Part shown: positions 44,858 through 55,210 of the stretch, in pieces
How the letters are laid out: each line of letters starts with the position of its first letter
How positions within the stretch are numbered: the stretch's first letter is position 1
From: Chromobacterium sinusclupearum
GTDB taxonomy: Bacteria > Pseudomonadota > Gammaproteobacteria > Burkholderiales > Chromobacteriaceae
Direction of reading: 5' to 3'
Assembly (NCBI RefSeq): GCF_002902845.1
Contig: NZ_PPTF01000014.1
Span: forward strand, 62,001-126,000
Length of the DNA: 64,000 nucleotides
Translations under genes and position numbers: made by a program
The notes under the pieces: model-generated
Seen by the model: the letters and a program-made list of their open reading frames with translations, nothing else
Database searches by the model: none
Told to the model about the DNA's origin: nothing

Positions 44858-44895
44858 ATCAAGGGGTTGCAAGAAAAATCTTGCAACCCCTTGAT
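44858..44895 (-). terminator. 17-bp perfect hairpin downstream of tandem tRNAs
   Basis: A perfect 17-bp stem (44858-44874 with 44879-44895) closes a 4-nt loop, six bases beyond the 3' end of the downstream tRNA on the minus strand. On that strand the loop is TTTT. No T-run follows the stem, so it may be a terminator or a processing signal for the tRNA transcript. Confidence 0.55.
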
Positions 44896-44900
44896 GTTAT

Positions 44901-44977
<77 letters not shown>

Positions 44978-45010
44978 GTGAGAACCCGCTTGCGCGTTTT
45001 CTCTAAACTG

Positions 45011-45087
<77 letters not shown>

Positions 45088-45164
45088 ACGTTTTCGATGC
45101 GCTTGCACCGAGACGCGAACTATACGCAGCGACTAATGGGCTGTCAAGTCCGCTTCCGAAAAAA

Positions 45165-46322
45165 TCACAGCGTGTAGCAGCGGTCGCCGCGGGTGAAGCC
45201 CAGCCAGTCTATCGATACGCCTTTGCCGAAGCCTATCGCCTTGAAGGTTTCGCCCATTTCCTGCGGCGACAGCAGCCGCTGCGCGGCCTTGGCCACCGGC
45301 AGATAGGTTTTGACGTCGTTGGCGTCCCATTGCTGCAGCAGATCGGTCAGGCCGCAGTTGAGCAGGAACTGGGCCTGGCTGGTGTAGCCAATCAGGTCCA
45401 GACCCGCGTCTATGCCGCTCTGCGCGACGGCGGTGAAGTCGACGTGGCAGGTCAGGTCCATCAGGCCGGGCAGGTAGAACGGGTCCTGTACCGTGTGGTG
45501 GCGGTAGTGGCCCAAGAGCGTGCCCATGCTGCGTTCCGGGTGATAGTACTCGGACGCCGCATGGCCGTAGTCGATCATCACCATGGCGCCGCGCTTCAGC
45601 GCGCCGGCCACGGTGGCGATGAAGCCGCGGTTGGCCAGGCTGATTTCGGTTTCGTAGCGCGGGATGTCCGGCAGCAGCTGCGCGGCCAGCTCAGCCAGGC
45701 GGGCATCGGCGAAGTCGCGGTCTTCGTAGCAGAGGGCGCCGTCGCGTATCGTCACCCCGCGCTGGCGCAGCTGGCGGTTTTCGTCGCGGAACACCATTTC
45801 GCAGGGCATGGCGTCCAGCAATTCGTTGCCGATGACGATGCCGTCGATGGCGTCCGGCAGCCGGCTGGCCCATTCGACGCGATCCGCCAAGTGCGGCAGC
45901 GCGGCGCGGATATTGTCTCGCTGGCGGTCTATCAAGTCCGGCGACAAGTCCAGGATGACGTATTTCTGCGGCAAACAGCCCAGCGTTTCCAGCGCGGCCA
46001 GCAGGTCTATCGCCAGCCTGCCGGTGCCGGCGCCGAATTCGTAGATCGCGCCGGCCGTTTGCGGCAGCAGTTCAGCCAGCTGGCGCGCGAGGCATTGGCC
46101 AAACAGCGGCGTCAGTTCCGGCGCGGTGATGAAGTCGCCGGCTTCGCCGAGCTTGCGGCTGCCGGCGGCGTAGTAACCCATGCCGGGCGCGTACAGCGCC
46201 AATTCCATATAATGCGAAAACGGTATCCAGCCGCCCGCTTGCGCTATCGCTTCGCGGATGCGGCCGCACAGGGCCTGGCTGACGGCCAGCGCCTCGGGGC
46301 TGGCGGCGGGTAGGGTGGTCAT
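45165..46322 (-). CDS. SAM-dependent methyltransferase, MidA/NDUFAF7 family
   Basis: The 385 residues belong to the COG1565 family whose mitochondrial member NDUFAF7 methylates an arginine of complex I. The SAM motif YEFGAGTGRLAIDLL is at about residues 94-108, with the family blocks IPFSHYMELALYAPGMGYY and GNELLDAMPCE. The bacterial target is not known. It is transcribed toward the tRNAs and divergent from the pteridine-reductase-like gene. Confidence 0.9.
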   Translation of the reverse strand: MTTLPAASPEALAVSQALCGRIREAIAQAGGWIPFSHYMELALYAPGMGYYAAGSRKLGEAGDFITAPELTPLFGQCLARQLAELLPQTAGAIYEFGAGTGRLAIDLLAALETLGCLPQKYVILDLSPDLIDRQRDNIRAALPHLADRVEWASRLPDAIDGIVIGNELLDAMPCEMVFRDENRQLRQRGVTIRDGALCYEDRDFADARLAELAAQLLPDIPRYETEISLANRGFIATVAGALKRGAMVMIDYGHAASEYYHPERSMGTLLGHYRHHTVQDPFYLPGLMDLTCHVDFTAVAQSGIDAGLDLIGYTSQAQFLLNCGLTDLLQQWDANDVKTYLPVAKAAQRLLSPQEMGETFKAIGFGKGVSIDWLGFTRGDRCYTL

Positions 46323-46403
46323 GGTTTTCGTCCTGCTACAATGTGGCGCGATTGTGGTGCAAAGCGCCGTCCCCGTGAAGGGGCAATTCGAAATGAGGAA
46401 GCA

Positions 46404-47162
46404 ATGCTAACAGAGCAACAACAAGATGAGCGTGTGGTCCTGATTACCGGCGGCGCGCGGCGGGTGGGGGCGGGCATCGCCCGTTTGCTGCATGGCCGCG
46501 GCCTGCGGCTGGTGCTGCATTACCGCGGCTCTCGCGCCGCGGCCGAGGCGCTGGTGGCGGAGTTGAACGCCAGCCGTCCGGATAGCGCGAAGCTGGTCCA
46601 GGCCGATTTGCTGGACACGGCGGCGCTGCCGGCTTTGGCCGAGGCGGCGGTGGCGGCGTTTGGCCGCTTGGACGGGCTGGTGAACAACGCGTCCAGTTTT
46701 TTTCCGACCGAAGTGGGCCAGATCGACGAGGCGGCCTGGCACGACCTGATGGGCAGCAATCTGAAAGCGCCCTTGTTCCTGAGCCAGGCACTGGCGCCGG
46801 AACTGACGCGCCGCGGCGGCGCCATCGTCGGCATCGCCGACATCCACGTCGACCGGCCGATGGCGCGCCATGTGGTGTACAACCTGGCCAAGGCCGGCCA
46901 TGCCCAGCTGATCCGCAGCCTGGCGATCGAGCTGGCGCCGGCGGTGCGCGTCAACGGCGTGGCGCCCGGCGTCAATCTGTGGCCGGAGGATGAGGCATCG
47001 TTCAGCCCGGAGGCGCGCGCCAGGATAGAAGCCACCATTCCGCTGCAACGCACCGGCGTGCCGGAAGACATCGCCCGCGCGGTGGCTTTCCTGCTGCTGG
47101 ACGCCGGCTATGTCACCGGGCAGATCCTGGCGGTGGATGGCGGACGCAGCATCGTGCTGTAA
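46404..47162 (+). CDS. SDR-family pteridine reductase-like protein
   Basis: The 252 residues from ATG 46404 (behind GAGGAAG) form a short-chain dehydrogenase/reductase. The cofactor motif [12 protein letters not shown] has the TGxxxRxG variant seen in pteridine reductases such as PTR1 and FolM. The catalytic pair is in YNLAK, but the usual catalytic serine position reads GIADIH (Asp-type), also typical of pteridine reductases. Dihydrofolate/dihydrobiopterin reduction is likely but not certain. An upstream extension to 46341 is unlikely. Confidence 0.85.
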   Translation: MLTEQQQDERVVLITGGARRVGAGIARLLHGRGLRLVLHYRGSRAAAEALVAELNASRPDSAKLVQADLLDTAALPALAEAAVAAFGRLDGLVNNASSFFPTEVGQIDEAAWHDLMGSNLKAPLFLSQALAPELTRRGGAIVGIADIHVDRPMARHVVYNLAKAGHAQLIRSLAIELAPAVRVNGVAPGVNLWPEDEASFSPEARARIEATIPLQRTGVPEDIARAVAFLLLDAGYVTGQILAVDGGRSIVL

Positions 47163-47239
47163 CGGTTTTTCGCCGCCATGGATTTTGGCGGCGGAAAACG
47201 GTAAAATCGCCTGTTTTTCAATTTCTTAGCCGCATCCCG

Positions 47240-48205
47240 ATGTCCGAACAGAACGCCGTGCTCGACGACAAAGCCAAGAAGGCCGCGTTTGAAGGCAACA
47301 AGCTGGCCAAGCGCCTGCGTCACCATGTCGGTGACGCCATCAATGATTTCAATATGATCGAAGAAGGCGACCGGGTGATGGTCTGCCTGTCCGGCGGCAA
47401 GGACAGCTATACCTTGCTGGACATCCTGCTGGGCTTGCAGAAGTCCGCGCCTATCCACTTCTCCATCGTCGCGGTCAATCTGGACCAGAAGCAGCCGGGC
47501 TTCCCGGAGCATGTGCTGCCGCAGTATCTGGAGTCCATCGGCGTGGAGTACCGCATCGTCGAGGAAGACACCTACTCCATCGTCAAGCGGCTAGTGCCGG
47601 AAGGCAAGACCACCTGCAGCCTGTGCTCGCGCCTGCGCCGCGGCATCCTGTACCGCGTGGCCGACGAGTTGGGCGCCACCAAGATCGCGCTGGGCCACCA
47701 TCGAGACGACATCCTGCATACGCTGTTCCTGAACATGTTCTACGGCGGCAAGATGAAGTCGATGCCGCCCAAGCTGGTGTCCGACGACGGCCGCCACATG
47801 GTGATCCGCCCGCTGGCCTATTGCCGCGAAAAGGACATCATCCGCTACGCCGATTGGAAAGCGTTCCCGATCATTCCGTGCAATCTGTGCGGCTCGCAAC
47901 CCAATCTGCAGCGCCAGGTGGTGAAGGAAATGGTCAACGACTGGGACAAGCGTTTCCCAGGCCGCGTGGAGAGCATGTTCCGCGCGCTGCAAAACGTCGT
48001 CCCGTCGCATCTGGCCGATCCGACGCTGTTCGACTTTGTCGGTTTGAAGACCGGCGACGCGCCGTTCGCCGATGGCGACACCGCCTTCGACAAGGAAGAG
48101 TTCCGCGATCCGGCGCCGGATGCGGATGACGTTGATGAGGCACCGAAGAAGCGCACCATCAGCATTCTGGACTCCCGTCCCAAGGAAGACAGCTGTGGCG
48201 CGTAG
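47240..48205 (+). CDS. ttcA: tRNA 2-thiocytidine synthetase TtcA
   Basis: TtcA thiolates C32 of certain tRNAs using ATP and a 4Fe-4S cluster. It has 321 residues with the PP-loop [10 protein letters not shown] at about 49-58, the cysteine pair in [12 protein letters not shown], and the later [12 protein letters not shown]. The C-terminal acidic tail is longer than needed. The stop overlaps the GTG start of the next gene by 11 bp. Confidence 0.96.
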   Translation: MSEQNAVLDDKAKKAAFEGNKLAKRLRHHVGDAINDFNMIEEGDRVMVCLSGGKDSYTLLDILLGLQKSAPIHFSIVAVNLDQKQPGFPEHVLPQYLESIGVEYRIVEEDTYSIVKRLVPEGKTTCSLCSRLRRGILYRVADELGATKIALGHHRDDILHTLFLNMFYGGKMKSMPPKLVSDDGRHMVIRPLAYCREKDIIRYADWKAFPIIPCNLCGSQPNLQRQVVKEMVNDWDKRFPGRVESMFRALQNVVPSHLADPTLFDFVGLKTGDAPFADGDTAFDKEEFRDPAPDADDVDEAPKKRTISILDSRPKEDSCGA

Positions 48206-48995
48206 GGCTTTGCATCCGTTCCGCCGCCGCGTGCGCGCCGCGGTGGAGGAAATGCCGGAAGTGGAAATCTCGGAAGAGGGCAATATCCGCTCGCTGCACC
48301 TGGGTTCGGAAACCATCCAGAGTTCGATGGACCTGGACGATCCGGCCGATCTGGTGCTCAGCTACAGCCGGGCGATGATGGGTTTCCTACTGTGGAACGA
48401 CAACCCGCAGCACATCCTGCAGATCGGCCTGGGCGGCGGCTCGTTCGCCCGCTTCATCGACGAATATCTGCCGGACGCGGTCAGCGTGGCGGTGGACATC
48501 AATCCGCAGGTGATCGCGGTGGCGCGCGCGTTTTTCCAGCTGCCGGAGGAGGGCGATTTCTTCGAGATCGTCGAGGCCGACGGCGCGGACTACGTGAAGA
48601 TCTTCCGCGGCTCCACCGACGCCATCCTGGTGGACGGCTTCGACGGCCTGCAGATCGTCGACGCGCTGACCACGGAGGACTTTTTCGAGGACTGCAAGCG
48701 CGCGCTGAGCCCGAAGGGCGTATTCGTCACCAATTGGTGGAGCGGCGACAAGCGCTACCACAGCTTCATCGAGCGTCTGTTGAACGTTTTTGAAGGTCGG
48801 GTGATCGAATTGCCTGCGGCCACTCACGGCAACGTCGCGGTCATGGCTTTCCGCCAGAGCCCGACGCTGACGCAGTGGGAGGCGCTGAAGAAACGCGCTG
48901 ACGAGCTGGAAGGACGCTTTGGCTTGGAGTTTGGCGAATTCGTCAACCGGCTGAAGCAAACCAACCAGCAGACCGCCGGCCACCTGCTGATCTGA
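48195..48995 (+). CDS. Spermidine synthase-like (polyamine aminopropyltransferase fold) protein
   Basis: The start is GTG 48195, with AAGGAAG upstream, inside the end of ttcA. The 266 residues have the SAM/dcSAM-binding glycine motif [11 protein letters not shown] at about 77-87, [13 protein letters not shown], and [10 protein letters not shown]. Such stand-alone SpeE-like proteins often lack true spermidine synthase activity. The DxxD-type amine-binding residues cannot be assigned with confidence. Coupling to ttcA suggests cotranscription only. Confidence 0.82.
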   Translation: MARRALHPFRRRVRAAVEEMPEVEISEEGNIRSLHLGSETIQSSMDLDDPADLVLSYSRAMMGFLLWNDNPQHILQIGLGGGSFARFIDEYLPDAVSVAVDINPQVIAVARAFFQLPEEGDFFEIVEADGADYVKIFRGSTDAILVDGFDGLQIVDALTTEDFFEDCKRALSPKGVFVTNWWSGDKRYHSFIERLLNVFEGRVIELPAATHGNVAVMAFRQSPTLTQWEALKKRADELEGRFGLEFGEFVNRLKQTNQQTAGHLLI

Positions 48996-49005
48996 GCCAG
49001 GACAA

Positions 49006-49027
49006 ATCCGCCGCAAAATCGGCGGAT
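49006..49027. other. Hairpin before the polysaccharide cluster
   Basis: ATCCGCCG (49006-49013) pairs with CGGCGGAT (49020-49027) around CAAAAT. No T-run follows on the + strand. It lies 11 bp after the SpeE-like gene. A TATAAT at 49068-49073 lies downstream, without a well-spaced -35 hexamer, and could be part of the wbpA promoter. Confidence 0.45.
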
Positions 49028-49216
49028 CGGTTACGTTTGCTTACCCAAAAGCCGGCGCGGCGCGGCGTATAATGCCAAGCTGCATGCGCGTTGCGCGCCG
49101 GTTTCGGGCTGCGGGCCCGGGTCAGACGTGGCGGGACAATACAGTCAGTACCGAATGACCGGGCGGTGGACGGGCGTCCGCCGCTCAAGCTTTTACATCC
49201 TGTTGGGACATTCATC

Positions 49217-50524
49217 GTGATCAAGCAGCAACTGCTCAATCGTATCGCGGACAAATCCGCTGTGATCGGCATCGTGGGGCTGGGCTATGTCGGCCTGCCG
49301 CTGATGCTGCGTTTCGCCGAAGTCGGCTACAAGGTGCTGGGCTTCGACATCGACCAGAGCAAGGTCGATGCCTTGATGGCCGGCAAGAGCTATATCGAGC
49401 ACATTTCCGCCGACAGCATCGCCACCGCCCTGACCCGCGGTTTCGAAGCCACCACCGACTTTTCCCGCGCCGGCGAAGCCGACACCCTGATCCTGTGCGT
49501 GCCGACCCCGCTGAACAAATACCGCGAGCCGGACCTGTCCTTCGTGCTGAATACCATCGACAGCCTGGTGCCCTTCCTGCGCGAAGGCCATCTGGTCTCG
49601 CTGGAGTCCACCACCTATCCGGGCACCACCGACGAAGAACTGCTGCCGCGCATCGAGTCGCGCGGCCTGAAGATCGGCGAAAACGCCTTCCTGGTGTTCT
49701 CGCCGGAGCGCGAAGATCCGGGCAATCCGGACTTCACCACCCGCACCATTCCCAAGGTATGCGGCGGCGTGACCGAAGCCTGCCAGGAAATCGGCGTGGC
49801 GCTGTACGGCGCGGTGATCGACAAAGTGGTGCCGGTGTCGTCCACCCGCGCCGCGGAAATGACCAAGCTCTTGGAGAACATCCACCGCGCGGTCAACATC
49901 GGCCTGGTCAACGAGATGAAGATCGTCGCCGACAAGATGGGCATCGACATCCACGAAGTGATCCGCGCCGCGGCCACCAAACCGTTCGGCTTCGTGCCCT
50001 ACTATCCGGGCCCGGGCCTGGGCGGCCACTGCATCCCGATCGACCCGTTCTACCTGACCTGGAAGGCGCGCGAATACGGCGTCAACACCCGCTTCATCGA
50101 GCTGGCCGGCGAAGTGAACTCCAATATGCCGGACTATGTGGTGTCCAAGGTGGCGGCCGCGCTGAACCTGCGCAAGAAGGCCATCAACGGCAGCAAGGTG
50201 CTGGTGCTCGGCATCGCCTACAAGAAGAACGTCGACGACATGCGCGAAAGCCCGTCGGTGTTCCTGATGGAAAAACTGCGCGATCTGGGCGCGGAAGTGT
50301 CCTACAGCGACCCGCACGTGCCGGTGTTCCCGAAGATGCGCGAGCACCACTTCGAGCTGTCCAGCGTGCCGCTGACCGCCGAGTCCATCGCCAGCTATGA
50401 TTGCGTGCTGCTGGCCACCGACCACGACAAGTTCGACTACGAGCTGCTGAAGGCCAAGGCCCAGCTGCTGGTGGACAGCCGCGGCAAGTACCTGCAGCCG
50501 GCCGACAATATCGTCAAGGCTTGA
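49217..50524 (+). CDS. wbpA: UDP-N-acetylglucosamine 6-dehydrogenase
   Basis: This enzyme oxidises UDP-GlcNAc to UDP-GlcNAcA using NAD+. It has 435 residues from GTG 49217 (GTTGGGA about 9 bases upstream), matching the WbpA length. The NAD motif is [10 protein letters not shown] and the catalytic cysteine lies in [14 protein letters not shown] (about residues 265-279). The C-terminal UDP-binding domain has [16 protein letters not shown]. It is the first step of the wbpABDE pathway and the first gene of the cluster. Repeat element A follows its stop by 7 bp. Confidence 0.95.
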   Translation: MIKQQLLNRIADKSAVIGIVGLGYVGLPLMLRFAEVGYKVLGFDIDQSKVDALMAGKSYIEHISADSIATALTRGFEATTDFSRAGEADTLILCVPTPLNKYREPDLSFVLNTIDSLVPFLREGHLVSLESTTYPGTTDEELLPRIESRGLKIGENAFLVFSPEREDPGNPDFTTRTIPKVCGGVTEACQEIGVALYGAVIDKVVPVSSTRAAEMTKLLENIHRAVNIGLVNEMKIVADKMGIDIHEVIRAAATKPFGFVPYYPGPGLGGHCIPIDPFYLTWKAREYGVNTRFIELAGEVNSNMPDYVVSKVAAALNLRKKAINGSKVLVLGIAYKKNVDDMRESPSVFLMEKLRDLGAEVSYSDPHVPVFPKMREHHFELSSVPLTAESIASYDCVLLATDHDKFDYELLKAKAQLLVDSRGKYLQPADNIVKA

Positions 50525-50531
50525 TTTTTTT

Positions 50532-50609
50532 GCCACGAAACCCACGAAATCCACGAAAGCCAAACCCGGAAGCGGGGCGGTTTTCGTGTTTTGCAGTGGG
50601 TTTCGTGGC
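50532..50609. repeat. CACGAAA inverted-repeat element A
   Basis: This 78-bp element lies between wbpA and wbpB. The outer 14 bases GCCACGAAACCCAC (50532-50545) are perfectly complementary to 50596-50609. Each arm continues inward with further CACGAAA-type units. The interior is about 20 bp and unlike the other elements. It starts 7 bp after the wbpA TGA, and its right end is followed by AAAGG and the wbpB start. Confidence 0.85.
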
Positions 50610-50629
50610 TCATAAAGGTATCGCGTAAT

Positions 50630-51694
50630 ATGCAAACCCTGCACCTTCCCCCGATCACCGACCGCAAGATCCGCTTCGCCCTGGTGGGCTGCGGCCGCAT
50701 CGCCAACAACCATTTCGGCGCGCTGGAAAAGCACGCCGACCGCGCCGAGCTGGTGGATGTTTGCGATATCGATCCGGCCGCGCTGAAAGCCGCCGTCGAG
50801 CGCACCGGCGCCCGCGGCCATGCCAGCCTGACTGATATGCTGGCGCAAACCAACGCCGACATCGTCATCCTGACCACGCCGTCCGGCCTGCATCCGACGC
50901 AGAGCATCGAGTGTTCCGAGGCGGGCTTCCATGTGATGACCGAGAAGCCGATGGCCACCCGCTGGGAAGATGGCCTGGAAATGGTCAAGGCGGCGGACAA
51001 GGCAAAGAAATACCTGTTCGTGGTCAAGCAGAACCGCCGCAACGACACGCTGCAGCTATTGAAGCGCGCGATGACGGAAAAGCGCTTCGGCCGCATCTAC
51101 ATGGTCAACGTCAATGTGTTCTGGACCCGTCCGCAAGAGTATTACGACGCGGCCGGCTGGCGCGGCACCTGGGAGTTCGACGGCGGCGCCTTCATGAACC
51201 AGGCCAGCCACTATGTCGACCTGTTGGATTGGCTGATCGGCCCGGTGGAGAGCGTGCAGGCCTACACCGCCACCTTGGCGCGCAACATCGAGGTGGAAGA
51301 CACCGGCACCGTCAGCGTCAAGTGGCGCTCCGGCGCGCTAGGCAGCATGAACGTCACCATGCTGACCTACCCGAAGAATCTGGAAGGCAGCATCACCATC
51401 CTGGGCGAAAAGGGTTCGGTGCGCGTCGGCGGCGTGGCCGTCAACGAAATCCAGCACTGGGAATTCGCCGAGCCGCATGCCATGGACGACGAGATCAAGA
51501 ATGCCAGCTACGCGACGACCAGCGTGTATGGCTTCGGCCACCCGCTGTACTACGACAACGTGATCAAGACCATGCGCGGCGAAGCCACGCCGGAAACCGA
51601 CGGCCGCGAGGGCTTGAAGTCGCTGGAGCTGCTGATCGCGATGTACCTGTCCGCCCGCGACGGCCGCCGCGTCAGCCTGCCGCTGGATTACTGA
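50630..51694 (+). CDS. wbpB: UDP-GlcNAcA 3-dehydrogenase
   Basis: This Gfo/Idh/MocA-type oxidoreductase oxidises C3 of UDP-GlcNAcA. It has 354 residues from ATG 50630. The Rossmann motif is ALVGCGRIANNH and the family signature is TEKPMATRWEDG. A His in the NQASHYVDLLDWL block is the likely catalytic residue. In Pseudomonas WbpB works with WbpE and recycles NAD+ using 2-oxoglutarate. It lies between repeat elements A and B. Confidence 0.93.
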   Translation: MQTLHLPPITDRKIRFALVGCGRIANNHFGALEKHADRAELVDVCDIDPAALKAAVERTGARGHASLTDMLAQTNADIVILTTPSGLHPTQSIECSEAGFHVMTEKPMATRWEDGLEMVKAADKAKKYLFVVKQNRRNDTLQLLKRAMTEKRFGRIYMVNVNVFWTRPQEYYDAAGWRGTWEFDGGAFMNQASHYVDLLDWLIGPVESVQAYTATLARNIEVEDTGTVSVKWRSGALGSMNVTMLTYPKNLEGSITILGEKGSVRVGGVAVNEIQHWEFAEPHAMDDEIKNASYATTSVYGFGHPLYYDNVIKTMRGEATPETDGREGLKSLELLIAMYLSARDGRRVSLPLDY

Positions 51695-51704
51695 TTATCG
51701 TTTG

Positions 51705-52128
51705 GCCACGAAAACCACGAAAGAACACGAAAGCATGCTCGAACAGGAACTTTGTTATCGGATACAAGGTTGTGTGTTTGAGGTTTACCGTGAGTTGGGG
51801 CATGGATTTCTGGAAAAGGTATACGAGCGGGCCTTGTTCTCCGAGTTGAAAAAGCAAGGTTTGGCCGTCCAGGCGCAATGTCCTCTGACGATCTGCTACA
51901 AAGGCGAAGAGGTTGGCGAGTATTGTGCCGATCTGATTGTGGAGGACCGCGTTTTGTTGGAGTTGAAAGCGCAATCCAAAGTTGGCGATGCTCACCGGGC
52001 GCAGGTGCTTAATTACCTGAAGGCGACCGGAATCCGGGTTGGATTGCTGGTGAATTTTGCATACCCGAAAGCGGAAATCATTCGTGTAGTTTTGTAGTTT
52101 CGTTCGTGTTTTTTGTGGTTTTCGTGGC
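51705..52128 (+). mobile_element. CACGAAA inverted-repeat element B enclosing a GxxExxY gene
   Basis: This 424-bp unit lies between wbpB and wbpD. The outer 14 bases GCCACGAAAACCAC (51705-51718) are perfectly complementary to 52115-52128. The left arm is three tandem CACGAAA-type units (51705-51733), and the right arm is their imperfect complement (about 52099-52128). The nuclease-like gene begins 2 bases after the left arm and ends at the right arm. Its GC content is lower than that of the neighbours by eye. No target-site duplication is evident. It is the only one of five related elements with a gene inside. Confidence 0.75.
51735..52097 (+). CDS. GxxExxY family PD-(D/E)XK nuclease-like protein
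   Basis: The 120 residues from ATG 51735 carry the family name motif at Gly24-Phe-Leu-Glu27-Lys-Val-Tyr30. A PD-(D/E)XK-like core is visible as Asp66 ([15 protein letters not shown]), Glu76-Leu-Lys78, and the Gln90/Tyr94 helix (AQVLNYL). The end [17 protein letters not shown] is typical. The function of this family is not established. A nuclease role is inferred from the fold. Reading upstream in frame, the repeat arm would translate as ATKTTKEHES. It sits exactly between the arms of element B, inside a sugar-biosynthesis operon to which it is unrelated. Confidence 0.88.
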   Translation: MLEQELCYRIQGCVFEVYRELGHGFLEKVYERALFSELKKQGLAVQAQCPLTICYKGEEVGEYCADLIVEDRVLLELKAQSKVGDAHRAQVLNYLKATGIRVGLLVNFAYPKAEIIRVVL

Positions 52129-52147
52129 CAATGAAGGGTTTTTAGAA

Positions 52148-52714
<567 letters not shown>

Positions 52715-52723
52715 TAGTTTTTA

Positions 52724-52818
52724 GCCACGAACCCCACGAAACGACACGAAAAATAGTAGATCGGACGCGCAGGTGCGCAATTTGGAAGTTCCGCGCTTAT
52801 TTTCGTGGATTTCGTGGC
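52724..52818. repeat. CACGAAA inverted-repeat element C
   Basis: This 95-bp element lies between wbpD and wbpE. The left arm (52724-52753) has three CACGAA-type units. The right arm (about 52798-52818) is complementary to the outer two units, with 16 of 18 bases matching. The interior is about 45 bp and unrelated to A, D or E. It starts 10 bp after the wbpD stop and is followed by AAAAGAAGG, the ribosome-binding site of wbpE. Confidence 0.85.
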
Positions 52819-52835
52819 AAAAGAAGGTTTAAAGC

Positions 52836-53933
52836 ATGTCCATCCAGTTCATTGATCTGAAAGCGCAATACCAGCATCTGAAAGCCGACATCGACGCCCG
52901 CATCCACACGGTGCTGGACCATGGCCAGTACATCATGGGGCCTGAAGTCAAAGAGCTGGAGGAGCAACTGGCCGCCTACTGCGGCGCCAAGCACGTCATT
53001 GGGGTATGCGACGGCACCAAGGCGCTGCTGATCGCGATGATGGCATTGGGCATCGGCGCCGGCGACGAAGTGATCACCACCCCGTTCACCTTCATCGCCA
53101 CCGGCGAGATGATCGCGCTATTGGGCGCCAAGCCGGTATTCGTCGATATCGACCCGGTCAGCTACAACCTGGACCCGGCGCTGCTGGAAGCGGCGATCAC
53201 GCCGGCTACCCGCGCAATCATGCCGGTCAGCCTGTATGGCCAGGCCGCGGACTTTGACGCCATCAACGCCATCGCCGCCAAGCATGGCATCCCGGTGATC
53301 GAGGACGGCGCGCAGAGCTTCGGCGCCAGCCAGCACGGCAAGAAGTCCGGCAATCTGTCCACCATAGGCTGCACCAGCTTCTTCCCCAGCAAGCCGCTGG
53401 GTTGCTATGGCGACGGCGGCGCGGTGTTCACCAGCGACGACGCGCTGGCCAAGAAGATCCGCGAAATCCGCGTGCATGGCCAGGATCGCCGCTACCATCA
53501 TCCGGTGATCGGCCTGAATGGTCGCCTGGATACCATTCAGGCCGCCGTGCTGCTGGCCAAGCTGCCGAGCTTCCCGGATGAAGTGGCCGCCCGCGAGCGC
53601 ATCGGCGCCCGCTACAGCGCGCTGCTGCAGGATGTGGCCCGCGTGCCGGTGATCCAGCCGGGCAATACCCACGTTTACGCCCAGTACACCATCGAGGTCG
53701 ATCATCGCGACGATGTTCAGGCCAAGTTGAAGGAACTGGGCGTGCCGACCGCTGTGCACTACCCGATTCCGCTGCACCTGCAACCGGCCTTCGCCCACCT
53801 GGGCCTGGCCGAAGGCAGCTTCCCGCATGCAGAAGCCGCAGGCAAGCGCGTGATGAGCCTGCCGATGCACCCCTTCCTGACGGAAGACGCGCAAGACGCC
53901 ATTGTGGCCGCTGTCAAGAAGGCGCTGGGCTGA
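52836..53933 (+). CDS. wbpE: UDP-2-acetamido-3-keto-glucuronate aminotransferase
   Basis: This DegT/DnrJ/EryC1/StrS PLP enzyme aminates C3 of the UDP-keto-sugar from WbpB. It has 365 residues. The PLP lysine is in SFFPSKPLGCYGDGGAVF (near residue 185), and the N-terminal YIMGPEVKELEEQLAAYCGA and DGAQSFGASQHGK are typical. The start is behind AAGAAGG contributed by the edge of element C. The flippase gene follows 5 bp later. Confidence 0.95.
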   Translation: MSIQFIDLKAQYQHLKADIDARIHTVLDHGQYIMGPEVKELEEQLAAYCGAKHVIGVCDGTKALLIAMMALGIGAGDEVITTPFTFIATGEMIALLGAKPVFVDIDPVSYNLDPALLEAAITPATRAIMPVSLYGQAADFDAINAIAAKHGIPVIEDGAQSFGASQHGKKSGNLSTIGCTSFFPSKPLGCYGDGGAVFTSDDALAKKIREIRVHGQDRRYHHPVIGLNGRLDTIQAAVLLAKLPSFPDEVAARERIGARYSALLQDVARVPVIQPGNTHVYAQYTIEVDHRDDVQAKLKELGVPTAVHYPIPLHLQPAFAHLGLAEGSFPHAEAAGKRVMSLPMHPFLTEDAQDAIVAAVKKALG

Positions 53934-53938
53934 GGAGC

Positions 53939-55210
53939 ATGCTGACCTTGTCGTCGCTGCGCGTGCCGAAAAGCGGCTTTGTCCGCCACGTCATCACCCT
54001 GGTCACCGGCGCAGCCGTGGCCCAGGTGGTGCCGCTATTGGTGTCGCCGCTGATCACGCGCCTGTACAACCCGCATGAGGTCGGCATCCAGACCGTGTAC
54101 GTGTCCTGGATGTCGACCCTGGCCGTGCTGGCCACCGCGCGCTATGAGATGGCCATCGTGCTGCCGGCCGACGACAAGCGGGCCAGCAATCTGATGGGCT
54201 TGTCCATCCTGTGCGCCGGCGCTTTGTCGCTGCTGATCGCGCTGGTGGTGCTGCTGGGCGGACATTCGCATATCGCCGCCCACCTGGGCGCGCCGGCGCT
54301 GCAGTCGTGGCTGGCCTTGTTGCCGCTGTCGGTGCTGCTGGCCGGGTTGATGCAGGCCTGGACCAACTGGAACAACCGCCATCGCCGCTATCAGGCCAAT
54401 GCCAATGGCCGGATGGCGCAGTCGTTCGGCATGGCCGGCACCCAGGTGCTGGCCGGTTGGCTGGGCGCCGGCGCCGGAGGGCTGATTCTGGGCCAGTTGG
54501 CCGGCCAGCTGGGTTCGCTGCTGGCGCAGGCTTGGGCCGATCTCAAGGCCAAGCTCGCCTGGCGCCGCGACGTCAACCGCCAGGACATGCGCAGCGCCGC
54601 GCTTGCCTATATCGAGTTTCCCAAGATCAACGCGCCGCATGCCCTGAGCACGGCTTTGTTGGATTCGGCCACGCTGGTGGTGTTGACGGTGCTGGCTGGC
54701 ACCTCCGCCGTCGGCATGTATGGCCTGATGATGCGGGTGCTCAAGCTGCCGGCGGCCTTCATCGGCCAGGCGGTGGCGCAAGTGGCCTACAAGGAACTGG
54801 CGGAGGCGCGGAATCAAGGGCTGCCGCTGCGGCCCATTTTGCGCAAGATGATGCTGACTTTGTTCGGCATGGCGATGTTTCCCTTCCTGGTGATCCAGAT
54901 TTTCGGCGAGCCCTTGTTCTCGCTGGTGTTCGGCGCCAACTGGAGCGAGGCCGGGCGTTACGCCGAGGCGATGTCGCTGTTCATCCTGTTCCATTTCGTC
55001 GCCTCGCCGCTGGGCATGGTGCCGCCGGTGATCAATCGGCAACGTTTCGCGTTTTTCCTGTCCCTGGTGCAGGCCGTGCTGTTCCTGGGGTCGCTATGGT
55101 TGGGCTTCCATATCTGGCAGGATGCGGTGGCGACTTTCCAGCTGGTCTCGGTGGTGATGGCCGGCTATTTCATTGCTTATTTCACCTGGCTTTATAAGGC
55201 GGCACGATGA
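53939..55210 (+). CDS. Oligosaccharide flippase (Wzx-like)
   Basis: The 423 residues have about 12 hydrophobic helices and a polysaccharide-export N-terminus (VTGAAVAQVVPLLVSPLITRLYNPHEVG). It should flip lipid-linked glycan from cytoplasm to periplasm. The ATG is 5 bp after wbpE, and its stop overlaps the next start as ATGA, so it is tightly coupled. No Wzy polymerase with a large periplasmic loop is present in the window. Confidence 0.88.
   Translation: MLTLSSLRVPKSGFVRHVITLVTGAAVAQVVPLLVSPLITRLYNPHEVGIQTVYVSWMSTLAVLATARYEMAIVLPADDKRASNLMGLSILCAGALSLLIALVVLLGGHSHIAAHLGAPALQSWLALLPLSVLLAGLMQAWTNWNNRHRRYQANANGRMAQSFGMAGTQVLAGWLGAGAGGLILGQLAGQLGSLLAQAWADLKAKLAWRRDVNRQDMRSAALAYIEFPKINAPHALSTALLDSATLVVLTVLAGTSAVGMYGLMMRVLKLPAAFIGQAVAQVAYKELAEARNQGLPLRPILRKMMLTLFGMAMFPFLVIQIFGEPLFSLVFGANWSEAGRYAEAMSLFILFHFVASPLGMVPPVINRQRFAFFLSLVQAVLFLGSLWLGFHIWQDAVATFQLVSVVMAGYFIAYFTWLYKAAR

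Noticed and set aside
50532..50570. Tandem CACGAAA units as a CRISPR array or simple satellite
   Set aside because: There are only two or three short units per arm, no equal-length spacers, and the arms come as complementary pairs. No cas gene is nearby.
51702..51734. Upstream TTG start extending the GxxExxY protein through the repeat arm
   Set aside because: The extension encodes only the arm sequence. ATG 51735 gives the normal family length. Whether the extension is ever translated is unknown.
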